Source: Paenibacillus sp. SYP-B3998
Lineage (GTDB): Bacteria > Bacillota > Bacilli > Paenibacillales > NBRC-103111
Direction: 5' to 3'
Length of the DNA stretch: 64,000 bases
NCBI RefSeq assembly: GCF_010820665.1
Contig: NZ_JAAIKC010000001.1
Coordinates: forward strand, 620,001-684,000
Numbering within the stretch: position 1 is the stretch's first letter; every line of letters begins with the position of its first letter. The position numbers and the translations under genes were made by a program. Positions 44,628 through 52,886 of this stretch are shown here, piece by piece. The notes beneath the pieces are model-generated. The model saw only the letters and a list, made by a program, of their open reading frames with translations, did no database searches and had not been told where the DNA came from.

Positions 44628-46148
44628 TTATGGGGTTCCATTAATCCAATAATTAATAAATTGCTGGGTCTCAGTCGCATCATTCATAGCGCCTTCAAAC
44701 CACCAAACGCCTGATCCCGCGACCTTTGCTCCTTCAGAAATGGCATTATTCACTGCGATCGAATGGTTCATCGCGTTTTCGTAAGCTTGATGCCACTGCG
44801 TAAGGCGAGATATCCCTTGACCAAGCGGGAGTAGTTCGCAATTTGTAGTGCTCAGGGCATTGCTAATTCTTTTTACGTTATCCTTAATGGCTAGCTGGTA
44901 GGACGCGGCATCCGTTGTGTATGGATTCGCAGGGTAAGGAGCGGTTCCGCTTGTATCCCCCGTGTCATAATCCATAAATACGATCATATCCAGCAAAGCG
45001 CCGAATTGCGTCAGTTCATTATCTGGCATGTATAAAGAGAAAGGATTTCCGCAGATCGAAAGATGTTTCGTCGGACCAATAGCAGCTCGGACTTTTTGAA
45101 TTAAAAGACGGTAGTCCTCGCTTCTAGCACCGGGTCCAAGCGGTTCAAAGTCCATATCGATGCCATCTAATCCGAACGTGTCAACAAGATATTTCGCATG
45201 GGCTGCAATTCGATCATGCATAACTGCTTTGCTTACCGTAGGCGTATGAATAACTCCTTTATTATCGGAGTAAGGTACTGCTTGCACGTGAAGGGAACTG
45301 TTCCCATTAATAGAACCAATTAATTTCATCGTCGGATCATAGGATCTTGATTTGGCAACCCAGTTAGAAAGTGTTGCGTAGGCTGCTGGATCAGCCGTTC
45401 CGTCAACTGCACCGCCGACGGTATCCTCATAAGTAGCTGTGCCGGCGACTCTATCGAAAAAACCAACATCGATCATTTGATATTTGATCTTATAGGTTTT
45501 CATGTTAGTAATCACGTTCTGAATGGAAGCATCCGTTTGAGGGAACATGACCCAATCCGGGTTGGTGAAGGTTACATTTTTTTGTCGGTAAGACGAATCA
45601 AGCGTCCAAGCTTGAACTTCAACAAAGTGGTTGTAGGCATTAACGCTGCTGCCATTGGAATAAATCCGTAAGTATCTTGCGTTTACTGGATTGAAAGTGA
45701 TTGTCTTTCCTGCACTAGTTTCAGCGTATTCCGCATTCGTGCCTGTTCCTAAGCCAGCAGAGTTATTCGTATCATTGTTAAATACCGTTGTTGTTCCGCT
45801 GCCGAAAGTTGAAGAGCTCGACAGCCTAACAATGACATCTTTATAGGTTCTGCCATCGCTAAAATAATGCCACAGATTTACTTTATTAATGGAGTAGCTA
45901 GCGCCAAAATCTATCTGAATATACTTAAGTCCAGAAGCAGCCTCAGCAAAGGAATTGCTATCATTGCTTACGCCGTCTGTAGCCAACGCTTTGTTCGTTA
46001 AAGTTGCATTTGACGTTATAACTTTCCCAGCAGCAACATTTTGGCTAGCAGCAGAAGCATCGGGTGCAAGAAGAGTTAAGCTTAACGTGAATGCCAGGGT
46101 AAGTACCATGAGCGAAGAAATCGATAAAGAAATCATTTTTTTCAACAT
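44628..46148 (-). CDS. Secreted F5/8 type C (discoidin) plus GH18-type glycosidase
   Basis: 506 residues. Signal peptide ~1-34. Residues ~38-182 form a discoidin/CBM32-like domain (NKALATDGVSNDSNSFAEAASGLKYIQIDFGASYSINKVNLWHYFSDGRTYKDV). The rest is a GH18-type barrel with the DxxDxDxE signature LDGIDMDFEP (acid Glu335), MDYDTGD and a final GSGVWWFEGAM strand. It likely cleaves a GlcNAc-containing polymer or glycan outside the cell and supplies the importer next to the divergent ROK gene. GGAGG lies ten bases before the ATG. Confidence 0.85.
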   Translation of the reverse strand: MLKKMISLSISSLMVLTLAFTLSLTLLAPDASAASQNVAAGKVITSNATLTNKALATDGVSNDSNSFAEAASGLKYIQIDFGASYSINKVNLWHYFSDGRTYKDVIVRLSSSSTFGSGTTTVFNNDTNNSAGLGTGTNAEYAETSAGKTITFNPVNARYLRIYSNGSSVNAYNHFVEVQAWTLDSSYRQKNVTFTNPDWVMFPQTDASIQNVITNMKTYKIKYQMIDVGFFDRVAGTATYEDTVGGAVDGTADPAAYATLSNWVAKSRSYDPTMKLIGSINGNSSLHVQAVPYSDNKGVIHTPTVSKAVMHDRIAAHAKYLVDTFGLDGIDMDFEPLGPGARSEDYRLLIQKVRAAIGPTKHLSICGNPFSLYMPDNELTQFGALLDMIVFMDYDTGDTSGTAPYPANPYTTDAASYQLAIKDNVKRISNALSTTNCELLPLGQGISRLTQWHQAYENAMNHSIAVNNAISEGAKVAGSGVWWFEGAMNDATETQQFINYWINGTP

Positions 46149-46198
46149 AAAAGGGTAGCCTCCAAATTTGTATTCATAAAGACGGTTAGTTAAATGTG

Positions 46199-46207
46199 CA
46201 CCTCCTT
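46199..46207 (-). promoter_or_regulatory. Orphan Shine-Dalgarno sequence in the GH18-like gene leader
   Basis: AAGGAGGTG on the minus strand lies ~50 bases before the true start (which has its own GGAGG). The next codons do not open a useful frame. It resembles the STAB-SD elements that stabilise Bacillus mRNA. Confidence 0.4.
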
Positions 46208-46244
46208 GTAAATTGATGTTTCAAGCTAAATCTAATTAATTATT

Positions 46245-46370
46245 CCAGTGTACAAATTAAATATAAAATCATCCATTATTTTTGTCAAGACAATGAAGCT
46301 AGCGTGGTAGTTGTGAACGATTGTACAAATTAGTAAACTTGTGTCAAAATAGTCCAGTGTACAAATTAAT
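46245..46370. promoter_or_regulatory. Three direct copies of a putative ROK operator
   Basis: CCAGTGTACAAATTAA occurs exactly twice (46245-46260 and 46354-46369) and the core GTACAAATTA a third time (46323-46332). The first copy abuts the -10 of the GH18-like promoter and the last lies just upstream of the ROK gene's own promoter, which fits a repressor covering both. Confidence 0.55.
46260..46288 (-). promoter_or_regulatory. Strong sigma-A promoter of the GH18-like gene
   Basis: Minus strand TTGACA (46283-46288) and TATATT (46260-46265) are 17 bases apart. Confidence 0.65.
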
Positions 46371-46395
46371 TAAATTTGGTTGTTATGAAATGATT

Positions 46396-46424
46396 TTGAA
46401 TACATGTAATCCTATTGTTAGGAT
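46396..46424 (+). promoter_or_regulatory. Candidate promoter of the ROK regulator gene
   Basis: TTGAAT and TAGGAT are separated by 17 bases and end 31 bases before the ATG. Confidence 0.5.
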
Positions 46425-46455
46425 ATGAAATAAATAGCTGGAAGGGTGGCTTTAC

Positions 46456-47634
46456 ATGAAAGAAGTGACTGGAAATTTACAGTTGATGAAAAAAATAAAT
46501 AGTTCTTTGATTTTAAATTTGATTCATCGCGAAGCTAGTGTGTCGAGAGCGGAAATATCTCAAAAACTCAAATTAAGCCCAACCACCGTTTCCGCTCTTG
46601 TAGATGAACTCATTAAACAAAGCTTAATCGACGAGATTGGCGAAAAATCATCTCAAGGCGCGGGAAGAAAAGCGATCGCATTGGAGATTAGCCGAGATAA
46701 AGGGTACATCATTTCGATCGGTTTAGGAAATAATCATTTCAATGCGGCACTGATCAACTTTCACAACGAGATCGTGTATGAATTTCAACAGCCAATAATT
46801 AAAGGAAATGAACGAATTTATCAATTTATTAAGAAATCTATCGATATATTATTAGGGGCAAGTATGATTAAAGAACAGTCGCATATAAGAGGTATTGCGA
46901 TCTCGTCGCCTGGAATCATTGATGAGTTTGGTGAAACCATACTTACCTCAACCTTGCTGCAAATAAATAACCTGGAAATAAAAAAAATGTTGGATAATGA
47001 ATATAACTATCCTATTATTGTTGTAAATGATGTCAAAGCGGCTGCATTTTCTGAATATTACAGCGGCACCAGAAAAACAGAAAATTTATTTTTCTTATCC
47101 ATTGATTATGGAATAGGCACTGGCTTGATTATTGACGGTAAAATTTATAAGGGGTACAAAGGGGCTTCCGGAGAAATTGGACATATTCAGATTGATCCCA
47201 ATGGGCTGCTTTGTCAGTGTGGGAAAATTGGCTGTATAGAAACGGCTTTGACGGAGCCGTATATTCTAATAAAGGCGCAAAATGCTGCGAGGAAAAGTAA
47301 AATAACGCATATTCCACAAACTTTTGATGAGTTTTTAGAGCGGTATGAGAAGGGAGAGGCGTGGGCTGAAGAAACGATGAAAGCGACTTTTTTTCTGATC
47401 GTCCAAATGCTGGCGGCTTTCATTAATTTTATTAGCCCAGAGGTACTTGTCCTTTCTGGTTGGGTAAATCGCTCTGAAAAGCTAATGCGACAGCTCAAAT
47501 TAGAACTGTCCCAATTTCCATTTCCTATCCCCTTCGAGGAGACGAGAATCGTACCGGCTTCTTTTGGTGAAAAAAACTTTCTCATTGGCGCCGCTACGCT
47601 GATGCTGCATCAATTGTTTAGAGCCTACATTTAA
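46456..47634 (+). CDS. ROK family transcriptional repressor (XylR/NagC-like)
   Basis: 392 residues. The N-terminal winged helix is ILNLIHREASVSRAEISQKLKLSPTTVSALVDELIKQSLIDEIGEKSS. The ROK kinase-like core follows with GIAISSPGIID, VVNDVKAAAFSEY, LSIDYGIGTGLIIDGKIYKGYKGASGEIGHI and the zinc cluster CQCGKIGCIE. Members are usually sugar-responsive repressors. The divergent GH18-like gene and the downstream LplB/C/A importer are its probable targets. AAGGGTGG precedes the ATG. Confidence 0.9.
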   Translation: MKEVTGNLQLMKKINSSLILNLIHREASVSRAEISQKLKLSPTTVSALVDELIKQSLIDEIGEKSSQGAGRKAIALEISRDKGYIISIGLGNNHFNAALINFHNEIVYEFQQPIIKGNERIYQFIKKSIDILLGASMIKEQSHIRGIAISSPGIIDEFGETILTSTLLQINNLEIKKMLDNEYNYPIIVVNDVKAAAFSEYYSGTRKTENLFFLSIDYGIGTGLIIDGKIYKGYKGASGEIGHIQIDPNGLLCQCGKIGCIETALTEPYILIKAQNAARKSKITHIPQTFDEFLERYEKGEAWAEETMKATFFLIVQMLAAFINFISPEVLVLSGWVNRSEKLMRQLKLELSQFPFPIPFEETRIVPASFGEKNFLIGAATLMLHQLFRAYI

Positions 47635-47645
47635 AATGTCGAAAA

Positions 47646-47684
47646 AGTACCTCTACGGATGTTGAAAAGAGGTATTTTTTATTT
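47646..47684 (+). terminator. Terminator after the ROK gene
   Basis: ACCTCT and AGAGGT form a short stem with a 13-base loop, followed by ATTTTTTATTTG. Confidence 0.55.
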
Positions 47685-47732
47685 GTAAAAATTTATGTAA
47701 GGGAGGGGCTTGATTTTAAAAGAAATTATCAG

Positions 47733-47751
47733 TAAACTATTAATAAGTTTA
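47733..47751. promoter_or_regulatory. Palindrome TAAACT-N7-AGTTTA near the importer promoter
   Basis: 6-bp arms around a 7-base spacer. A candidate -35 TTGATT (47710-47715) lies 17 bases upstream of TAAACT. The arrangement fits an operator overlapping a -10. Confidence 0.4.
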
Positions 47752-47784
47752 GTGGACGAATTAATTATGCGAGGAGGAAACAGG

Positions 47785-47850
47785 ATGGCTCCAATGAAGC
47801 TTTACATGAGTGCTTTTGCGCGTAAGTCTACTCCTCGTAATGAAGCTTAG
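47785..47850 (+). CDS. Possible 21-codon leader peptide before the importer genes
   Basis: A short frame, MAPMKLYMSAFARKSTPRNEA, starts seven bases after GAGGAGG, one of the best ribosome binding sites in the window. It ends 82 bases before the first permease start. It is too short to place in a family; it may be a regulatory leader, a small protein, or chance. Confidence 0.4.
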   Translation: MAPMKLYMSAFARKSTPRNEA

Positions 47851-47932
47851 ATGCTGGCCTTCGCAATTCTTTATGAAAAGCAATTAGGCAAATCCAAAAT
47901 GTAAGCGTTCTCTAAAATGGAGGTGTTTAGGA

Positions 47933-48871
47933 TTGGCGGTCCTACGTGTAACTAAAAAGTCGAAATTCACTTTACTTGTTGAAGAAGTAATCAAGCACAA
48001 ATGGCTGTATCTCATGTTCTTACCTGTCATGATCTGGTATGTCATTTTCACGTATTGGCCGATGTTTGGCGTTGTGATTGCCTTTGAGAAGTTCAATGCA
48101 GTTAAAGGAATATGGGGAAGTGAATGGGTAGGCTTAAGGAACTTTCGGCAAATTTTCAGTGATCCGTATTTGATCCGAATATTGAAGAATACGTTTCTTC
48201 TCAATATTTATGGGTTGCTTTTCGGGTTTCCAATGCCCATCCTTTTGGCACTTTGCTTTAACGAAGTAAGGAATATGGTTTTTAAAAAGATTACGCAGAC
48301 GCTTAGTTATTTGCCGTATTTTATATCGACAGTTATTGTATGCGGCTTTGCCTTGACCTTTCTTTCCCCGAGTACAGGGGTAGTGAACATCATTCTTAAT
48401 AAATTTGGCATTGAAAGTATTTATTTTTTGCAAGAACCGGGCTATTTCCGAAGCATTTATGTTTTCCTTGGCATCTGGCAAGGTATGGGGTTCTCGGCCA
48501 TTATTTATATCGCAGCTCTTTCGGGGATCAGTCCTGAGTTATACGAGGCTGCTAAGATAGACGGAGCTAACCGATGGAAGCAGCTTTGCTATATTACGTT
48601 TCCCAGTCTAATCCCGACGATTACGATCATGCTCATTTTGAATATGGGGAGTATGCTAAGCGCGGATGTATCGAAGATTATCCTTTTATATAATCCAACC
48701 ACTTACGAAACCGCTGATGTACTAAATACCTATGTGTACAGACAAGGCTTGCTAGGAACCAATTACAGCTATGCAACGGCTATTGGCCTGTTCCAGGGCA
48801 TCGTCGCTTTCATTCTCGTATTTGGCGCTAACTTATTCAGTAAAAAGGTAAGCGAAACATCGCTCTGGTAG
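47933..48871 (+). CDS. LplB-family sugar ABC transporter permease
   Basis: 312 residues, six membrane segments, EAA loop SPELYEAAKIDGANRWKQLCYITFPSLIPTITIMLIL, and the family opening YLMFLPVMIWYVIFTYWPMFGVVIAFEKFNAVKGIWGSEWVGLRNF. LplB/YteP-type permeases serve large oligosaccharides. TTG start behind GGAGGTGTTTAGGA. Confidence 0.88.
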   Translation: MAVLRVTKKSKFTLLVEEVIKHKWLYLMFLPVMIWYVIFTYWPMFGVVIAFEKFNAVKGIWGSEWVGLRNFRQIFSDPYLIRILKNTFLLNIYGLLFGFPMPILLALCFNEVRNMVFKKITQTLSYLPYFISTVIVCGFALTFLSPSTGVVNIILNKFGIESIYFLQEPGYFRSIYVFLGIWQGMGFSAIIYIAALSGISPELYEAAKIDGANRWKQLCYITFPSLIPTITIMLILNMGSMLSADVSKIILLYNPTTYETADVLNTYVYRQGLLGTNYSYATAIGLFQGIVAFILVFGANLFSKKVSETSLW

Positions 48872-48887
48872 AAGGAGGGGAGAGAGT

Positions 48888-49772
48888 ATGGGTGTGAAAA
48901 GGAAGTCGGATAAGGGAGATTTGCTTTTTGATAGCGTCATTTATTTGCTTATTATCTTCGTGTGTGTGATTACCTTGTATCCGTTCGTTTATGTGATTAG
49001 TCTGTCGATTAGCAACACTAGCAATGTGATGCATAATGATGTCTTGCTCTTCCCCAAGGGTTTTAACTTAGCCGCGTACAAAGCAGTTTTGAGTTATAAG
49101 GGGATATTTGTAGCTTACGGCAATACGTTGTTTTATACCTTGTTTGGAACCCTAATCAGCTTAATGTTGACAGCGTTTGCAGCTTATCCCTTGTCACGAA
49201 AAGAATGGAAATTTCGCAATGTGGCGACGATTTTTTTAGCGATTACTTTATGGTTTGGCGGGGGGATGATCCCGTTCTATTTAATGATGAAGGATATGCA
49301 TTTGCTTAATACTCGTCTAGGCGTTTTGCTTTATGCCGCCATCTCTACCTTTTACATCATCGTTATGAGAACCTATTTCGCCAGTTTACCCAAGGAATTG
49401 GAGGAGTCAGCCAAAATTGATGGTGCCAATGATCTTAGAATCTTCTTCCAAATTGTGTTGCCGCTATCCAAACCCGTGTTGGCTGCAATTGGTCTTTATT
49501 ATGCCATTGATAAATGGAACTCTTTCTTCTGGGAAATGATTTTGTTAAACAAAGATTCCTTACTGCCTGTTCAAGCGCTATTGGTACGCATCATTCGTGA
49601 TAGCTCGTTCGATAAAGAGATACAATCGGCCTTAACGCATAACCTAGAGGTACTTCCAATTACGATCCAGTATGCGGCTATTATTGTTACATCGCTACCT
49701 ATCATATTTGCCTACCCGTTTCTACAAAAGTATTTTGTTAAAGGGGTGATGATCGGAGCCATCAAAAACTGA
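48888..49772 (+). CDS. LplC/YtcP-type carbohydrate ABC transporter permease
   Basis: 294 residues with YPFVYVISLSISNTSNVMHNDVLLFPKGFNLAAYK, EAA loop LPKELEESAKIDGANDLRIFFQIVLPLSKPVLAAI and C-terminus QKYFVKGVMIGAIK. The ATG, behind GAAGGAGGGGAG, is 16 bases after the preceding permease, so the two are one operon. Confidence 0.9.
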   Translation: MGVKRKSDKGDLLFDSVIYLLIIFVCVITLYPFVYVISLSISNTSNVMHNDVLLFPKGFNLAAYKAVLSYKGIFVAYGNTLFYTLFGTLISLMLTAFAAYPLSRKEWKFRNVATIFLAITLWFGGGMIPFYLMMKDMHLLNTRLGVLLYAAISTFYIIVMRTYFASLPKELEESAKIDGANDLRIFFQIVLPLSKPVLAAIGLYYAIDKWNSFFWEMILLNKDSLLPVQALLVRIIRDSSFDKEIQSALTHNLEVLPITIQYAAIIVTSLPIIFAYPFLQKYFVKGVMIGAIKN

Positions 49773-49831
49773 ACATTTGTCAGCCGATATAGTTTAGTTA
49801 AAAGTATGTATACATAAAAAGGAGGTTTACC

Positions 49832-51409
49832 ATGTTTCAAACATCCAAATGGTTTACAAAAGTTCTCCTATTATCAACGCTTACGCTTACTATCGCTGCT
49901 TGTGGACATACAACAGATGATCAAGGAACATCTACTGGGGCCGAATCGGCTGGGCAGAAGCCTACGAAGCTAACCGTATTTATTGCAAGTCGGACGACAG
50001 ATGCCTTGTATACGAATGAAACCTTGATCTGGAAAGAGTTAGGCAAACGGTTGAATCTTGAATTTGAGTTTATTACAGGGGATAAAAAAACGATGATAAC
50101 CAAGCTGCCGCTTATGGTAGCTTCGGGAGAGTATCCGGATATTGTTTCTGGGCAAATTACGGACTTCAATAAATTTGGGCCGCAAGGCGCATTTATACCG
50201 CTTAATGAGTTAATCGCTAAACAAGCGCCTAATATTACGAAATATTTGGTAAATGATAAAGAAGCCAAATCGCAGACGATTGCCTTTGACGGTAATTTGT
50301 ATTCTGTTCCTATGCTATCGGCTGTACGTACGTCCGAAGGACCTCTTGTTCGTCAGGATTGGTTGGATCGCTTAGGTCTACCGCTTCCCGAAACGATCGA
50401 GGACTGGCATACGATGCTTAAAGCGTTTAAAGAGAAGGATCCTAATGGCGATGGGAACAATGACGAAGTTCCTTTTTCGACGACAGACACCTATTATTTG
50501 AATTTTGCCGATGCATGGGGAATTGACTTGAATGTTGATAGTCGATGGATGCAAAGTAATGGAAAAATGATCTATACGCCAATCGATCCGCGCACGAAGC
50601 AATATTTGACGACGATGAACCAGTGGTACTCGGAAGGGCTGTTTGATAAAGAATTGTTATCAAGACAGGATAAAGATTACCAAACGATGATTTTTAACAA
50701 TAAAGTTGGGGCAACTAACCATTGGATCGGTTATGTTGCAGGGTTCAACGATATGCCGGAAGCTAAAAAAATTCAAGGCTTTCATTTCCAAGTAACCAAA
50801 CCACCTGTGTTGAATAAAGGTGATAAACCGTTAACGGATCGCCAGCAGCAACTTACAGTGCCTTGGTCATGGGCAATTAGTAAAAGCAATAAAAATGTGG
50901 ATGCGACAATGAAATTGTTTGATTATGTTTACAGTGATGAAGGCCGTACATTGTTAAATTTCGGCATCGAAGGAGATACGTTCACTAAGCAAGCGGATGG
51001 ATCGTTTAAGTATACAGATAAGATCGTTAAAAATGCAGATGGCTCTGCGAAAGCCTTGTATCGTATCGGTGCTCAACCGCTACTCGGTTTTCGTCAGGAC
51101 CCTCAGTATGAAAAAGCATCATGCTTGAGCGCGGATAGCTGTAAGCAGTTATTCAATTATGTAGATCATAATTACTTCAGAGAGGCGATCCCTACCTTGA
51201 AATATTCAGATGCCGACATGGAGGAATACAACCGGATTACGACGCAAATCAATACATACGTGGATGAAATGCTGAGCAAGTTTGTTGTCGGTCAAGAACC
51301 CATCAGCAAATTTGATAGCTTTGTTACAAAAGTGAAATCAATGAACTATGATCAATTAGAAAAAATTCAAAATAAAGCTTATGAAAAATATAAAGAATTA
51401 TCGAAGTAG
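49832..51409 (+). CDS. LplA-type extracellular solute-binding lipoprotein
   Basis: 525 residues, larger than MalE-type proteins and typical of LplA/YtcQ. Lipoprotein signal ending TIAAC (Cys ~24). Hallmarks: DWLDRLGLPLPETIEDWHTMLKAFKEKDPNGDGNNDEVPF (an EF-hand-like Asp/Asn loop characteristic of this subgroup) and GIEGDTFTKQADGSFKYTDKI. AAAAAGGAGG precedes the ATG. It supplies ligand to the two permeases just upstream; the ATPase is not in the cluster. Confidence 0.88.
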   Translation: MFQTSKWFTKVLLLSTLTLTIAACGHTTDDQGTSTGAESAGQKPTKLTVFIASRTTDALYTNETLIWKELGKRLNLEFEFITGDKKTMITKLPLMVASGEYPDIVSGQITDFNKFGPQGAFIPLNELIAKQAPNITKYLVNDKEAKSQTIAFDGNLYSVPMLSAVRTSEGPLVRQDWLDRLGLPLPETIEDWHTMLKAFKEKDPNGDGNNDEVPFSTTDTYYLNFADAWGIDLNVDSRWMQSNGKMIYTPIDPRTKQYLTTMNQWYSEGLFDKELLSRQDKDYQTMIFNNKVGATNHWIGYVAGFNDMPEAKKIQGFHFQVTKPPVLNKGDKPLTDRQQQLTVPWSWAISKSNKNVDATMKLFDYVYSDEGRTLLNFGIEGDTFTKQADGSFKYTDKIVKNADGSAKALYRIGAQPLLGFRQDPQYEKASCLSADSCKQLFNYVDHNYFREAIPTLKYSDADMEEYNRITTQINTYVDEMLSKFVVGQEPISKFDSFVTKVKSMNYDQLEKIQNKAYEKYKELSK

Positions 51410-51436
51410 TACTTCCTAGGCGTGATTGATGTTAAT

Positions 51437-51483
51437 AAAAGCTAAGTACGGTCTAAGAAATGATGACCAGCTTAGCTTTTTTA
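51437..51483 (+). terminator. Terminator after the LplA-type gene
   Basis: AAAAGCTAAG and CTTAGCTTTT form a 10-bp stem with a 24-base loop and a T-run. Confidence 0.65.
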
Positions 51484-51555
51484 TTTCAAATGGAAACAAA
51501 TGTAACCCCGTGTAACAGTTGTTATGTAAACAATGTATCCGCTTTCAAATTTCTA

Positions 51556-51623
51556 TTGACACATCTTCGACATATGCATTAATATCAAATTAACAAATCG
51601 ACGCATGACTCAGGAAAACGTTT
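51556..51623 (+). promoter_or_regulatory. Promoter and possible autoregulatory operator of the LacI-type gene
   Basis: TTGACA (51556-51561) and TTAATA/TAATAT (51579-51585) are 17-18 bases apart. The palindrome AAACGTTT (51616-51623), with the central CG typical of LacI-family sites, lies downstream of it. Confidence 0.55.
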
Positions 51624-51666
51624 GGGTGAAATTGGGGTTTATGTTTGGACGAAGGGGTTGTGAGAA

Positions 51667-52713
51667 ATGCCAACACTAAAAGATGTGGCAGAACGCGTTG
51701 GCGTCTCCATATCAACGGTTTCCCGTGTAGTGCGTAACGATACCAGCAAACACATCAATCCGGAAACGAAGTTGAAGGTATGGGAAGCTGTACGCGCGCT
51801 TGATTATAAGCCTAACGAATCTGCACGTTCCCTTGTGAAGCAGCAGAAAGAAGGCAAACGACAAACGAAACAAATTGGCTGTATCATCCAAGCGGCTCGC
51901 ATTAATGATGATCATCCTTACTACTCGCCTATTATTACCTCTTTTAATAAAAAAATACTTGAAGCCGGTTATTCCCTAGCCTTCATACATACTTCCGAGG
52001 AGCTGACGGATGAAGCTCTTCTGCACAGATGTATGCATGAGATTCAAGTTGACGGCATCATCATTATTGGTGAAGTTGGTCATGAGGTTCTCACATATTT
52101 GCAGCAATCAAATGAGCTTGCTATCGTCGGTATTTGCACGAGCGGTACAGAAATTACGATGGTCGATTATGACCGAATTCCTGCAGCCAAATCAGCTGTG
52201 GATCATCTCATTTCCCAAGGTCACAGGAAAATAGGATTTGTCGGTGGTCCTGGACATACAGGTGAGTTAAACAGTGAGGAAAGATTCCAAGGTTACAAAT
52301 TTGCTTTGTATGATGCGGGAATTCCACTGGATAAAGAATGGATCATTGATACGCGTTGGCAAATTGATCGCAGCTATGAACGGTTGGCAGATCAGTTGAA
52401 GCGGGAAGAGCTAGAGCGACCAACAGCCATTTTTGCCGCCAGCGATCAGTTAGCGTTACCAGCCTTGCGCGCAGTGCTTGAAAGCGGCTTACGCATTCCA
52501 GAGGATATCGCCTTTGTTTCTATGGATAATATCGATTTTGCCCAGTATACAACACCGCCATTATCTTCGGTTCATGTGCCTAAGGTTGAGATTGGCACGA
52601 GGGCAGCCGCGACTTTGCTAGACATGCTCAAAGGGCAGGAACCGCTTCTTTCGAAGGTGCTTCTGCCGCATAAATTGATGGTGCGACAATCTTCTGTTTT
52701 CAATAGAAACTAA
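51667..52713 (+). CDS. LacI/GalR family transcriptional regulator
   Basis: 348 residues. The HTH LKDVAERVGVSISTVSRVV and hinge helix YKPNESARSLV are typical. The periplasmic-binding-like domain carries IGCIIQAARINDDHPYYSPIITSFNKKILEAGYSLAF, FVGGPG, FAASDQLALPALRAVLE and EDIAFVSMDNIDFAQYTTPPLSSVHVP. It probably controls the sugar importer immediately downstream; ligand unknown. AAGGGG precedes the ATG. Confidence 0.9.
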   Translation: MPTLKDVAERVGVSISTVSRVVRNDTSKHINPETKLKVWEAVRALDYKPNESARSLVKQQKEGKRQTKQIGCIIQAARINDDHPYYSPIITSFNKKILEAGYSLAFIHTSEELTDEALLHRCMHEIQVDGIIIIGEVGHEVLTYLQQSNELAIVGICTSGTEITMVDYDRIPAAKSAVDHLISQGHRKIGFVGGPGHTGELNSEERFQGYKFALYDAGIPLDKEWIIDTRWQIDRSYERLADQLKREELERPTAIFAASDQLALPALRAVLESGLRIPEDIAFVSMDNIDFAQYTTPPLSSVHVPKVEIGTRAAATLLDMLKGQEPLLSKVLLPHKLMVRQSSVFNRN

Positions 52714-52730
52714 ATTTTTTAGTTCATAGG

Positions 52731-52740
52731 ATAACGTTAT
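52731..52740. promoter_or_regulatory. CG-centred palindrome, possible LacI-type operator
   Basis: ATAACGTTAT, a perfect 10-bp palindrome upstream of the importer's binding-protein gene. Same central ACGT as the site before the LacI-type gene (AAACGTTT). Confidence 0.4.
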
Positions 52741-52787
52741 TATGATTTGGGCCCAAATAAATAATTTAAAAATTAACTTGATTATAT

Positions 52788-52800
52788 AAAGGAGGTGAGG
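52788..52800 (+). promoter_or_regulatory. Orphan Shine-Dalgarno sequence in the binding-protein leader
   Basis: AAAGGAGGTGAGG lies ~90 bases before the ATG of the binding-protein gene, whose own site is weaker (AAGGGTG). No useful frame follows it: the in-frame GTG reads only seven codons to TAG. It resembles the STAB-SD of Bacillus mRNAs. Confidence 0.45.
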
Positions 52801-52886
52801 GTACTTTCCCAGCTGGCGTAGATTTGTAATCAAGTGGAGCACTTACAATTTCTTTCCCAAAAAAAATTAAAAAGGGTGATCTTGAA

